64,000 bases of DNA. Origin: JBFGCA01 sp041567315. GTDB lineage: Bacteria; Acidobacteriota; Thermoanaerobaculia; Multivoradales; JAHEKO01. Positions 28,931-37,829 of this stretch are shown one piece after another. Position numbers and translations under genes: made by a program. Position 1 is the first letter of the stretch. Every line of letters begins with the position of its first letter. Location of the stretch: positions 1-64,000 of the forward strand of contig JBFGCA010000009.1 of the NCBI GenBank assembly GCA_041567315.1, written 5' to 3'. The notes beneath the pieces are model-generated. The model was given only the letters and a program-made list of their open reading frames with translations. It was not told the DNA's origin and searched no databases.

Positions 28931-31909
28931 CTACCGCATCCGCAGCAAGCCGTTCGATTTCACGGCGGCTCCCGCCGTTGCCGAGCCGGACCCGCTGCCG
29001 GTGGCGCCGGAGCCCGACTCGCCCTCCGGGTAGAGCACCCCGACGACGTAGTCCGCCGGGTCCAGGAAGCGCCGCGCCGAGTCGGCGAGCCGGTCCGGGG
29101 TCACCCGCGCCAGCAAAGCGTCGAAGTCGAGGACCAGCCGCGGGTCCCAGCCGTGGTCGTAGTAGGTCTCGAGGACGGCGAGCCAGAACGGGTTCTCGCG
29201 CAGGTCGGTCTCGCGCTCGCGGAGCTGGATCTCGCGCACCTTCTCGGCGTAGCCGGCGTCGAGCTCGCCGGCGCGCGCGGCGGCGAGCTCCCGCCAGACG
29301 GCGGCGAGCAGCGGCTCCACGTTCTCGGGCGCGCAGCCGAAGCTGATGGTCAGGGTGTAGCGCTCGTGCGGCCTGGCGGAGAGCACGCCCCGCACCCCGA
29401 CCCCGTAGGTCGCGCCCAGATCCTCGCGCAGCACCTCGCGGAGCCGGATGCGCAGCGCGTCGGCCAGCGAGCGCAGGTCGTGGTAGTTCTCGCGGCTCCA
29501 TTCGGCGGGGCCCTCGAAAACCAGCTGCACCAGGCTCTTGGGCTCGAGACCCCGGCGCACCTCGACCTCGACCACTCCCTCGGGCGCCTCGACGCCGACG
29601 TCGCGCCAGGTCTCCTCGCGGCCGGTGGCCGGCAGACCACCGAGATAGGTCTCGACCAGCGGCCGGATCGCCGCGGGGTCGAAGTTGCCCACCAGCAGGA
29701 AGGTGAAGTCGCCGGCGTCGGCGAAGCGCTCCTTGTAGAACCGCAGGGCGGCCTCGAGCTCCACCTCGGCGAGCAGCTCGACCGAGGGCGGCCGCCGCCG
29801 GGGATGGTTCCGGCTCAGCACCCGCGTCATCTCGTCGGCGAAGGCCGCCTCGGGCCGCGACTGCCGGTTCTCGAGGAACGAGCGCGTCCGTGCCTGGAAG
29901 GCCGCAAAGGCCTCCGGGTCGCGGCGCGGCGCGGTGAAGGAGAGGTAGACCAGCTGCAGCATGGTCTCGAGGTCGCGCGGCGAGGCGCGGCCGCGGAGAC
30001 CCTCCTCGAGCTCGTCGACGTAGGGCCTGACCTCGACCACCTTGCCGGCCAGCAGCTTTTCGAGCGCCACGCGGTCGAGCTCGCCGAGGCCGCCCTCGGC
30101 GGCCACGGTGTCGGCGAAGAGCGCCGAGGCGTGCTCGTCGTCCGCGGCCAGCGAGTGGCCGCCCGGGCTGAAGCCGGCCAGCAGCACCTCGTCGTTCTGG
30201 AAGTCGGTGGGCTTGAGCACCACCCGGACGCCGTTGGCGAGCCGCCACTCGGTGATCCCCACCTCGGGGATGGCGCTCTCGGCCACCACCGGGCCGGGCG
30301 CCGGCGGCGCCGCCAGCAGCGGCGCCTCGGCGATGCGGTCGACGTAGGGTTCGACCGGCCGCTCCTCGACCTCTTCGAACAGCGCCGCCAGCCGCGCCTC
30401 GGACGGCAGGGGCGAAGCGGCGTTCTCCGGGCCGCTGACCAGCACCACCCGGTTGGACTCGCTGATCCATTGCGCCGCCAGCCGGTTGAGCTCCTCGAGA
30501 CCGATGGTCGGCAGCAGCTCGCGGACCAGGGCCAGCTCGCGCTCGATCCCCGGCAGCGGCTCCTCGTCGAGGAAGTTGCGCAGGTACTCGGCGGCCAGCA
30601 TGCCCGAGTCCAGCTTGTCGCGCTCGGCCCAGGCCTGTTCGTAGCGCCGCAGCAGCTCGGCCTTCATCCGCTCCAGCTCGCCGGCGGTGAAGCCGTGGCG
30701 GTCGACCCGCTCGACCTCGGTGAGCAGCGCCTCGAGACCGCGCTCGACGCCACCCTCCTCGACCTGCGCCGCCTGCAGGTAGACGTCGCGGGTGCGGACG
30801 AAGCCGGCCGAGGTGGAGATGGCGAACACGAACGGCGGCTCGGGCCGGCGCCGGACCTCGTCGAGGCGCTGGTTGACCATCCCGTGGTAGAGCTGCTCGA
30901 GGAGCTGGCGCCGGTAGTCCCGCACCCGCCCCTGGGGCCGCCTCTCGAGCTTGTAGTAGACGCCCACCCGGGTCTGCGCCGCCTCCGGATCGGTGATCAG
31001 GGCGTAGAGGGTCTCCTCGTGTTCGGGCACCGGGTAGGAGCGGCGCGGGCGCGGCTCCGCCGGGTTGACCAGCGGTGCGAAGTACCGACGGATGAGACCG
31101 GTGATCGCGTCCGGGTCGAAGTCGCCCACCGCCACCAGCGCCATCAGCTCGGGCCGGTACCAGGCCCGGTAGAAGCGGCGGAGCGCCTCGTGGGGAGCGC
31201 TCCGCAGGATCTCGACGTCGCCGATCGGCAGCCGCTCGGCGTAGCGCGAGCCCTGGAAGAGCACCGGGAACTGGCGGTCGCGGATGCGGGCGTCGGCGCC
31301 GCGCCCGAGGCGCCACTCCTCGACGACGACGCCGCGCTCCTTGTCGATCTCCTCGCCCTCGAAGGCGATGCCCTGGGCCCAGTCCTGGAGGATCTGGAAG
31401 GCGCGCTCGAGGGTGTCGGGCTCGTCGGTCGGCACCTTCAGCAGATAGACCGTCTCGTCGAAGCTGGTGAAGGCGTTGACGTCGGGGCCGAAGCGCATCC
31501 CCAGCCGCTCCAGGTAGTCGAGCAGCTCGAGCTTCTCGAAGTTGCGGGTGCCGTTGAAGGCCATGTGCTCGACGAAGTGGGCCAGCCCCAGCTGGTCGTC
31601 GTCCTCCTGCATCGAGCCGGCGTCGACCGCCAGCCACAGCTCGGCGCGGTTCTGCGGGCGCCGGTTGGCGCGGACGTAGTAGGTCAGGCCGTTGTCGAGG
31701 CGGCCGATGGTGATCGCCGGGTCGGTCGGCAGCGCGGCCTCGAGGTCCGCGACGCCTTCGGGCCCGGGCGTGGCGGCTGCCGCGGCAGTCGGCGTGGTCT
31801 GGGGTACCGGGGTCGGAGCCGCCGGGGGGGTGGTGGGGGTCGGGGAGCCGGCGCAGGCCGCCAGCGTCAGCAGCAGGGCCGCCCGGAAAAGCGGGAGCAG
31901 TCGGTTCAT
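28931..31909 (-). CDS. M16 family (pitrilysin/insulinase) peptidase lipoprotein
   Basis: A 992-residue lipoprotein. The lipobox LAAC puts lipidated Cys at residue 19; a Thr/Pro/Ala-rich linker runs to about 60. The N-terminal M16 half carries the inverted zinc motif HFVEH (His111, Glu114, His115) with the distal Glu near 197 in GVVVEEW. The second M16 half lacks this motif, as usual for the family. Length matches the full two-half enzymes such as PqqL. It should sit in the periplasm and degrade peptides. Spaced 80 bp from the antiporter gene on the same strand; the divergent neighbour is the RND adaptor. Confidence 0.92.
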   Translation of the reverse strand: MNRLLPLFRAALLLTLAACAGSPTPTTPPAAPTPVPQTTPTAAAAATPGPEGVADLEAALPTDPAITIGRLDNGLTYYVRANRRPQNRAELWLAVDAGSMQEDDDQLGLAHFVEHMAFNGTRNFEKLELLDYLERLGMRFGPDVNAFTSFDETVYLLKVPTDEPDTLERAFQILQDWAQGIAFEGEEIDKERGVVVEEWRLGRGADARIRDRQFPVLFQGSRYAERLPIGDVEILRSAPHEALRRFYRAWYRPELMALVAVGDFDPDAITGLIRRYFAPLVNPAEPRPRRSYPVPEHEETLYALITDPEAAQTRVGVYYKLERRPQGRVRDYRRQLLEQLYHGMVNQRLDEVRRRPEPPFVFAISTSAGFVRTRDVYLQAAQVEEGGVERGLEALLTEVERVDRHGFTAGELERMKAELLRRYEQAWAERDKLDSGMLAAEYLRNFLDEEPLPGIERELALVRELLPTIGLEELNRLAAQWISESNRVVLVSGPENAASPLPSEARLAALFEEVEERPVEPYVDRIAEAPLLAAPPAPGPVVAESAIPEVGITEWRLANGVRVVLKPTDFQNDEVLLAGFSPGGHSLAADDEHASALFADTVAAEGGLGELDRVALEKLLAGKVVEVRPYVDELEEGLRGRASPRDLETMLQLVYLSFTAPRRDPEAFAAFQARTRSFLENRQSRPEAAFADEMTRVLSRNHPRRRPPSVELLAEVELEAALRFYKERFADAGDFTFLLVGNFDPAAIRPLVETYLGGLPATGREETWRDVGVEAPEGVVEVEVRRGLEPKSLVQLVFEGPAEWSRENYHDLRSLADALRIRLREVLREDLGATYGVGVRGVLSARPHERYTLTISFGCAPENVEPLLAAVWRELAAARAGELDAGYAEKVREIQLRERETDLRENPFWLAVLETYYDHGWDPRLVLDFDALLARVTPDRLADSARRFLDPADYVVGVLYPEGESGSGATGSGSGSATAGAAVKSNGLLRMR

Positions 31910-32110
31910 CTGTAGCCTTTCGTGGGGATGATTGCCAGCGCCCTGGTGGGTCGGGGGCGGGCGAAGGGCCGACTATACCGGCGCCGGCGGCCGGCGTCTG
32001 TCATAATGCCCTTCCCCTGAGGTGTGCTCGGGCTCGCCGGACCAGGCGGAAACCCGACGGAAATCCCTTCGTAAGTAGGACCCAACTGAGAGTTCGTGGG
32101 AGGTGTGCCC

Positions 32111-33202
32111 TTGCCCAGCCGGCCGGCTTTGCGAGTTTCGACAGTTCTGAGCGCGCTCCTGTGGGCGGGCGCCGCCGCCGGACAGCCGCCGGGCGAGATG
32201 CCGCCCACGCCGGTGCGCTACACGGAGGCCCGCAACCACCAGCTACGGCGCTCGGTGGTGCTGACCGGCTCGGTCGAGTCGCGACGCAGCAGCGTGGTGG
32301 CCTCGGAGGTCGAGGGCCTGGTCGAGCGCCTGGCGGCCCGCGAGGGCGACCGGGTGCGCAAAGGCCAGCCGCTGGTCGAGCTGCGCCGCCACAACCTGGC
32401 GCTGCGGCTGGAGGCGGTGCGCGGGCAGCTCCGGGAGGCGGAGGCACGCCTAGACCTGGCGCGGGCCCGCCTCGGGCGCTCGCGCGGGCTGTTCGAGGAG
32501 CTGATCATCAGCCAGCAGCAGCTCGACGACGCGGTCTCCGAGTCGGAGGCCTGGCAGGGCCGGGTGTCGCAGCTCGAGGCCGACGTGGCGCGGCTGGAGG
32601 ACGATCTCGAGCGCGCCGTGGTGCGGGCGCCCTTTGCCGGCGTGGTGGCCCGCGAGCACGTCGCCCCCGGTGAGTGGCTGGCGGCCGGCGGCGCGGTCAT
32701 GGAGCTGGTCGACGTCGGCGATCTGGAGGTCACCGTCGAGGTGCCGGAGAGCCGGTTCGCGGGGGTGGCGGTGGGCGGCCCCGCGGTGGTGCGGCTGGCA
32801 GGGCTCGGCGGCCTCGAGGTCGAGGGCTCGGTGCGGGCCGTGGTGCCGCGCGCCAGCGCCCAGTCGCGCACCTTCCCGGTCAAGATCTCGCTGCCCAACC
32901 CGGCCGGCAGCATCGGCGTCGGCATGCTGGCCCAGGTGCACCTGCCGGTGGGCGAGCCCGAAGAGGCGGTGATCGTGCCCAAAGACGCCGTGGTCAACCA
33001 GGGCAACCAGCAGATGGTCTTCGTCATCGGCGAGGACGAGACCGTGCAGCCGATGCCGATCAAGACCGGGACGCCGGCCGGCGCCTGGATCGCGGTCGAA
33101 GGGCCGCTCCAGCCCGGCGCCCGGGTGATCACCCGCGGCAACGAACGGGTCTTTCCCGGCCAGAAGGTGAACGGTCAAGTCGTGGAGTACGAACTGCCAT
33201 GA
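32111..33202 (+). CDS. RND efflux periplasmic adaptor (membrane fusion protein)
   Basis: A 363-residue HlyD-like adaptor. Signal peptide of about 25 residues; barrel-sandwich halves VASEVEGLVERLAAREGDRVRKGQPLVEL and FAGVVAREHVAPGEWL surround a coiled-coil hairpin (about 90-150). Beta-barrel and membrane-proximal domains follow (GMLAQVHLPVG, VIVPKDAVVN). It bridges the RND pump and an outer-membrane channel not encoded here. A TTG at 32111 is favoured because GGGAGG lies 7 nt upstream; in-frame GTGs at 32096 and 32105 are alternatives. Its TGA overlaps the pump ATG (ATGA), so production is coupled. Confidence 0.9.
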   Translation: MPSRPALRVSTVLSALLWAGAAAGQPPGEMPPTPVRYTEARNHQLRRSVVLTGSVESRRSSVVASEVEGLVERLAAREGDRVRKGQPLVELRRHNLALRLEAVRGQLREAEARLDLARARLGRSRGLFEELIISQQQLDDAVSESEAWQGRVSQLEADVARLEDDLERAVVRAPFAGVVAREHVAPGEWLAAGGAVMELVDVGDLEVTVEVPESRFAGVAVGGPAVVRLAGLGGLEVEGSVRAVVPRASAQSRTFPVKISLPNPAGSIGVGMLAQVHLPVGEPEEAVIVPKDAVVNQGNQQMVFVIGEDETVQPMPIKTGTPAGAWIAVEGPLQPGARVITRGNERVFPGQKVNGQVVEYELP

Positions 33203-36200
33203 AGATCGTCGACAGCGCCATTCGCTTCCCGGTGACCACCGCGGTGGGCGCCATCCTGCTGGTCCTCTTCGGGCTGATCTCGGCCTTCCGGATCCCGGTG
33301 CAGCTCACCCCGACGGTGGAGGAGGCCGAGATCAGCGTCACCACCTTCTGGCCCGGCGCCAGCCCGCGCGAGATCGAGCGCGAGATCGTCGACGAGCAGG
33401 AGGAGCAGCTCAAGAGCCTCGAAGGGCTGGTCGAGATGGAGAGCACCAGCGCGGACAGCTTCGGCCGCATCGCCCTGACCTTCGCCACCGGCACCGACCT
33501 CGACACCGCCCTGCTCAAGGTCTCCAACCGCCTGGAGCAGGTGCCGCGCTACCCCGAGGACGCCGACAAGCCGGTGATCCAGAGCGTCGGCGCCGAGGAG
33601 AGCGCCATGGCCTGGTTCCTGCTCCTGCCGGCCGACGGGGAGGGCGCCTTCGAGGGCGACATCACCACGCTGCTGACCTTCACCGACGACTTCGTCAAGC
33701 CCGAGCTGGAGCGGGTGGAGGGCGTCGGGGCGGTCAACCTGTTCGCCGGCCGCGAGCGCGAGATGCACGTGCTGGTCGACCCGGCGGCGCTGGCCGCGCG
33801 GCAGATCACCATCACCGAGTTGGTGACCGCCATCGACCGCGAGAACCGCAACATCTCGGGCGGCGACTTCGACGAGGGCAAGCGCCGTTACGTGGTGCGG
33901 ACGGTGGGCGAGTACTCCTCGCCCGAGGAGATCGAGAGCATCGTCGTGGCGGTGCGCGGCGGGGTGCCGGTCTATCTGCGCGACGTGGCGCGGGCCGAGC
34001 TGGGCTACGCCAAGCCGTTCGCCAACGCCTACCGGTTCGCCGAGCCGATGATCGCCTTCAACGCCGTGCGCGAGACCGGCGCCAACGTGCTGCAGGCGAT
34101 GGCCGGCATCCGCGAGGCGGTGGCCCGGGTCAACCGCGAGCTGCTGGCGGCGCGCGGCCTGCAGGTGGTGCAGGTCTGGGACGAGACCGAGTACATCTAC
34201 AGCTCGATCGGTCTGGTGCGCCAGAGCCTGCTGCTGGGCGGCCTGCTGGCGATTCTGGTGCTGCTCCTCTTCCTGCGCAGCCGCTCGAGCACTCTGGTGG
34301 TGGCGGTGGCGATCCCGATCAGCCTGATCGGCACCTTCCTGGTGATGAACTGGTTCGGGCGCACCCTCAACGTGATCAGCATGGCGGGCATGGCGTTCGC
34401 CGTCGGCATGGTGGTCGACAACGCCATCGTGGTGCTCGAGAACATCTACCGTCACCGGCAGATGGGCAAGAGCCGCTTCCAGGCGGCCTCGGAGGGGGCG
34501 CGCGAGGTGTGGGGCGCGGTCCTCGCCTCGACCCTGACCACCATCGCGGTCTTCCTGCCGGTTCTCTTCGTCCAGGAGGAGGCCGGGCAACTGTTCCGGG
34601 ACATCGCGTTGGCCATCAGCAGCGGGGTCGGTCTGTCGCTGATCGTCTCGATCACCGTCATTCCCTCGCTGTCGGCCAAGATCCTGGGCTCGAAGCAGCC
34701 CCAGGCGCGCGAGCAGGCCGGCTACCGGCAGCTGTGGGGCGCGGTGGGGCTGGCCCAGCGCTTCAACGAGTGGGTGACCGCCCGGGTCTACTGGATCACC
34801 GGCTCGATCTTCCGCCGGCTGGCGGTGGTGGTCGGCATGACGGTCGTGGCGGTGGCGCTGAGCTTCCTGCTGGCGCCGCAGGCCGAGTACCTGCCGACCG
34901 GCAACCAGAACCTGCTGTTCGGGATCATCCTGCCGCCGCCCGGCCACAGCATCGAAGAAAACGCCGGGCTGCTCGACATCTACGTCGACAAGCTGGGCCA
35001 TCTGTGGGATGGGACGCCCGAGGAGACCGTCGAGCTGCCCGGCGGCGGCATCGACGACATGTTCTACGTCGCCCTCGCCGACCAGGTGTTCATGGGGGTC
35101 AGCGCCCGCGATCCCGAGCGGGTGAAGGAGCTGCTGGGGCCGTTCCAGCAGGTCAACTCGCAGGTGCCCGGTTCGATCGCCTTCATCACCCAGGCCAGCA
35201 TCTTCCAGCGCGGCCTCAGCGAGGGCCGCAACGTCGACGTCGAGCTGACCGGACCGCAGCTCGAGCGGCTGGTGGCGCTCGGCGGCGAGGTGTTCGGCCG
35301 GGTGCGCCAGACGATCCCCGGCTCCCAGGCGCGGCCGATCCCCAGCCTCGATCTCGGCAACCCCGAGGTGCAGCTCCACATCGACCGCCGGCGGGCGGCC
35401 GAGCTGGGCATCTCGAGCCGCGATCTGGGGCTGATGGTCAACGTCCTGGTCGACGGCGCCAAGGCCAGCGACTACCAGCACGAAGGCCAGGAGATCGACC
35501 TCAAGGTGGTGGCCGAGGGCTACACCTACCGCACCCACCTCGTGGACCAGCTGCCACTGGCCGCTCCCTCCGGCGACCTGGTCACCCTCGGCTCGGTGGC
35601 CGACGTCCAGGTGGTCAACGGGCCGGCCACCATCGCCCACCGCGAGCGCCAGCGGGCGATCACCATCGCCGTATCGCCCCCCGAAGAGATGCCGCTGCAG
35701 GCCGCGATGGAGACCATCGAGGCCGAGGTTCTGGCGCCCATGGAACGCGAGGGCAAGCTCGGCGGTCTCTACCGGGCGCAGCTCTCGGGCACCGCCGACA
35801 AGCTGACCCAGACCGGCCGGGCGCTGATCTGGAACTTCGTGCTGGCGGTGGTCATCACCTATCTGCTGATGGCGGCGCTGTTCGAGAGCTTCCTCTATCC
35901 GTTCGTCATCCTGTTCAGCGTCCCGCTGGCGGCGCTCGGCGGCTTCCTGGGGCTCGGGGTGGTCAACGTCTTCATCTACCAGCCGCTCGACATCCTCACC
36001 ATGCTGGGCTTCATCATCCTGGTGGGCACGGTGGTCAACAACGCCATCCTCATCGTCCACCAGTCGCTCAACCACATGCGCGAGGACTCGATGGCGCCCC
36101 GCGAGGCGATCCGCGAAGCGGTCGGCAACCGCATCCGGCCGATCTTCATGAGCGTCTCGACCAGCGTCTGCGGCATGCTGCCGCTGGTGCTCTTCCCGGG

Positions 36201-36393
36201 CGCCGGCTCCGAGCTCTACCGCGGTCTGGGCAGCGTGGTGGTGGGCGGCCTGGTGGTCTCCACCGTCTTCACCCTGTTCCTGGTGCCGGCCCTCTTCAGC
36301 CTGGTGCTCGACGCCCGCGAGGCGGCCCGGCGCCGGCTCGAGGGTCTGGCCGCCGTCCCCGAGCCGACGGGCCCGGCGACCGGGCCGGCGTAG
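33199..36393 (+). CDS. RND-family efflux pump (AcrB-like permease)
   Basis: A 1064-residue proton-driven inner-membrane transporter. First helix IRFPVTTAVGAILLVLFGL, then a large periplasmic loop, helices 2-7 (from about 340), a second loop and helices 8-12 to about 1045. The proton-relay helix 4 reads GMAFAVGMVVDNAIVVLEN, so of the AcrB Asp pair one is Asp and the next is Asn, as in many HME/HAE-related pumps. The subtype cannot be fixed: it could export drugs, metals or lipids. With the adaptor it forms a two-gene operon; no TolC-like gene or local regulator is next to it. Confidence 0.92.
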   Translation: MKIVDSAIRFPVTTAVGAILLVLFGLISAFRIPVQLTPTVEEAEISVTTFWPGASPREIEREIVDEQEEQLKSLEGLVEMESTSADSFGRIALTFATGTDLDTALLKVSNRLEQVPRYPEDADKPVIQSVGAEESAMAWFLLLPADGEGAFEGDITTLLTFTDDFVKPELERVEGVGAVNLFAGREREMHVLVDPAALAARQITITELVTAIDRENRNISGGDFDEGKRRYVVRTVGEYSSPEEIESIVVAVRGGVPVYLRDVARAELGYAKPFANAYRFAEPMIAFNAVRETGANVLQAMAGIREAVARVNRELLAARGLQVVQVWDETEYIYSSIGLVRQSLLLGGLLAILVLLLFLRSRSSTLVVAVAIPISLIGTFLVMNWFGRTLNVISMAGMAFAVGMVVDNAIVVLENIYRHRQMGKSRFQAASEGAREVWGAVLASTLTTIAVFLPVLFVQEEAGQLFRDIALAISSGVGLSLIVSITVIPSLSAKILGSKQPQAREQAGYRQLWGAVGLAQRFNEWVTARVYWITGSIFRRLAVVVGMTVVAVALSFLLAPQAEYLPTGNQNLLFGIILPPPGHSIEENAGLLDIYVDKLGHLWDGTPEETVELPGGGIDDMFYVALADQVFMGVSARDPERVKELLGPFQQVNSQVPGSIAFITQASIFQRGLSEGRNVDVELTGPQLERLVALGGEVFGRVRQTIPGSQARPIPSLDLGNPEVQLHIDRRRAAELGISSRDLGLMVNVLVDGAKASDYQHEGQEIDLKVVAEGYTYRTHLVDQLPLAAPSGDLVTLGSVADVQVVNGPATIAHRERQRAITIAVSPPEEMPLQAAMETIEAEVLAPMEREGKLGGLYRAQLSGTADKLTQTGRALIWNFVLAVVITYLLMAALFESFLYPFVILFSVPLAALGGFLGLGVVNVFIYQPLDILTMLGFIILVGTVVNNAILIVHQSLNHMREDSMAPREAIREAVGNRIRPIFMSVSTSVCGMLPLVLFPGAGSELYRGLGSVVVGGLVVSTVFTLFLVPALFSLVLDAREAARRRLEGLAAVPEPTGPATGPA

Positions 36394-36485
36394 GCCACCC
36401 GGCAGGCAGCGGGCAACCTGAAAAAGGGCGGCCCGTCTGCGTGCGGCCTTCGAGGAGGACCGGCAGGGGGCCGGCTGAAACTTTC

Positions 36486-36517
36486 GGCGCCGGGCTCCGT
36501 CTTAGGAGTCGAGCGCC
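36486..36517 (+). other. Nested hairpin in the leader of the paralogue pair
   Basis: Outer stem GGCGC/GCGCC (36486-36490 with 36513-36517) encloses an inner stem GGCTCC/GGAGTC (36493-36498 with 36505-36510, one G-U pair). It lies in the 151-bp gap between the RND gene and the start at 36545. No U-tract follows, so a leader structure is as likely as a terminator. Confidence 0.4.
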
Positions 36518-36544
36518 ACGGAAGGCGTCACGGGAGGTGCCGAG

Positions 36545-37111
36545 ATGAATCGAAAAGCGAATGCGGGTGAGCTGAAGGTCGTCGTGCTGGCGCTTGGACT
36601 GCTGCTGGCGGCCGGGGCCGCCGCGGCCTCCGACCAGCTCTGGCTGCACGTGCGGGTGGACGAGGGCGACGGCGCCAAGGTGTCGGTCAACCTGCCGATC
36701 TCGATGGTCGAGCACGCCCTGCCGATGATCCCCAGCCACCACTTCCACGGGGGCGAGGTCGAGTTCGACGACTGGCGGATGGAGGTTGAAGAGCTGCGCC
36801 GGCTATGGGCCGAGATCAAGGCCAGCCCCGACATGACCTTCGTGACCGTCGAGGACGGCTCCGACAAGGTGCGGGTCTGGAAAGAGGGTGACTACCTGCT
36901 GGTCAGCGTCAACGAGCACGGCGGCGACCAGGTCGACGTGCGGATCCCCGCCACCGTGATCGACGCCCTGCTCTCCGGCGAGGGCGACGAGCTCGACATC
37001 CGCGCCGCCCTCCAGGCTCTGGTCGACGCCGGCGAGGGTGAGCTGGTCACCGTCAGCGGCGGCAACGACCGGGTTCGGGTGTGGGTCGACCGCTTCGCCG
37101 AGGCGGAGTAG
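36545..37111 (+). CDS. Exported protein, first of two tandem paralogues
   Basis: A 188-residue protein with a signal peptide (VVVLALGLLLAAGAAAA). The mature part starts with a beta segment QLWLHVRVDEGDG, a small hydrophobic SVNLPISMVEHALPM, a helix and then TFVTVEDGSDKVRVWKEGDYLLVSV. A similar half-module, ELVTVSGGNDRVRVWVDRF, closes the protein. The second gene of the pair repeats the order and wording, so the two are paralogues. No known domain is recognised. A good ribosome-binding site (GGGAGG) precedes the ATG. Asp/Glu-rich composition and small beta modules could suit a membrane-associated partner. Confidence 0.7.
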   Translation: MNRKANAGELKVVVLALGLLLAAGAAAASDQLWLHVRVDEGDGAKVSVNLPISMVEHALPMIPSHHFHGGEVEFDDWRMEVEELRRLWAEIKASPDMTFVTVEDGSDKVRVWKEGDYLLVSVNEHGGDQVDVRIPATVIDALLSGEGDELDIRAALQALVDAGEGELVTVSGGNDRVRVWVDRFAEAE

Positions 37112-37115
37112 GCCG

Positions 37116-37604
37116 GTGTCGGCACACGCTCCTGAGCGCGGGCGCGGCCGCCGGGTCCTCCTCTACCTGGCGGCCGGCTTCGCCGTCCTCGCCGTCGGCT
37201 GGGTGCTTGCGGTCGGCGCCGTCTACGCCATCGGCGGCGTGCTCAGCGTCGAGGTCCACGAGCGCACCGAAGGCATCGACCTCTACCTGCCGCTCCCCGC
37301 CGCCGCCGTCGACGCCACCCTCTCCCTCGCGGCCCCCTTCTGCTGGCGGCTCGGCGGCGCCCACCACCTCGGCCGCCTCGGCATCGCCGCCGAAGAGTGG
37401 CTCCCCCAGGCCCGCCAGATCCTCGCCGCCCTCGAGCGCAGCCCCGACGCCACCCTGGTCACCGTCGAAGACGGCCCCACCCGCGTCCGCGTCGCCAAGA
37501 AGGGCAGCCGCCTCCACGTCGAAGTCGACGACCCCGACGTCCACGTCCGCGTCGCCCTGCCGGCCCGCCTGCTGACCCGAGCGGCGGCGCAGCTCGGCTG
37601 CTGA
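37116..37604 (+). CDS. Single-pass membrane protein, second of two tandem paralogues
   Basis: A 162-residue protein with one N-terminal transmembrane helix (about 15-37, LLYLAAGFAVLAVGWVLAVGAV) instead of a cleaved signal. The remaining part copies the neighbour: SVEVHERTEGIDLYLPLPAA, a hydrophobic and helical middle, then TLVTVEDGPTRVRVAKKG and HVRVALPARLL. The GTG start follows the first gene by 4 bp with GGCGGAG upstream, so the two are one operon. Function unknown. Codon use is strongly C-ending compared with the neighbour, but still in the range of this genome. Confidence 0.65.
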   Translation: MSAHAPERGRGRRVLLYLAAGFAVLAVGWVLAVGAVYAIGGVLSVEVHERTEGIDLYLPLPAAAVDATLSLAAPFCWRLGGAHHLGRLGIAAEEWLPQARQILAALERSPDATLVTVEDGPTRVRVAKKGSRLHVEVDDPDVHVRVALPARLLTRAAAQLGC

Positions 37605-37829
37605 GGGCGACGGGCGCGGACGGAGTCCGGCCTCGATTCGGACAGCCGGGCGCGCCGCGAGCCGGATGTGTGGCTCGCGGCCGCGCCTTCCGTGCCCGCC
37701 GACCCGGACACGCAGTGGTAGCTTGCCGGCATCCCGGGTCGACCTTACGGCCTTTCGAGGCGCGGTCGGTCGGTCGCTGGGTGAAGCAGGCCTCCACCTG
37801 AGGGGAGCCCGACGCGGTTCGAAGCCACG

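Noticed and set aside
26913..31637. A 1574-codon open frame joining the antiporter to a long upstream part
   Set aside because: The upstream two-thirds is an alternative frame of the M16 peptidase gene, rich in Arg/Ala/Gly/Pro and without domains. The antiporter has its own GTG start with a ribosome-binding site.
28901..31915. A 1004-codon open frame opposite the M16 gene
   Set aside because: Antisense shadow of a GC-rich gene; the protein is of low complexity and matches nothing.
33175..36075. A 966-codon open frame opposite the RND pump
   Set aside because: Antisense shadow; His/Asp/Gln-rich low-complexity product with no start signals.
36394..36544. Cyclic-di-GMP (GEMM) riboswitch resemblance in GGGCAACCTGAAAAAGG
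   Set aside because: The essential GACGCAAAGC core is missing and the pairing does not fit the class.
37810..37828. tRNA T-loop-like GGTTCGAAGCC
   Set aside because: No acceptor or anticodon arms can be built around it.
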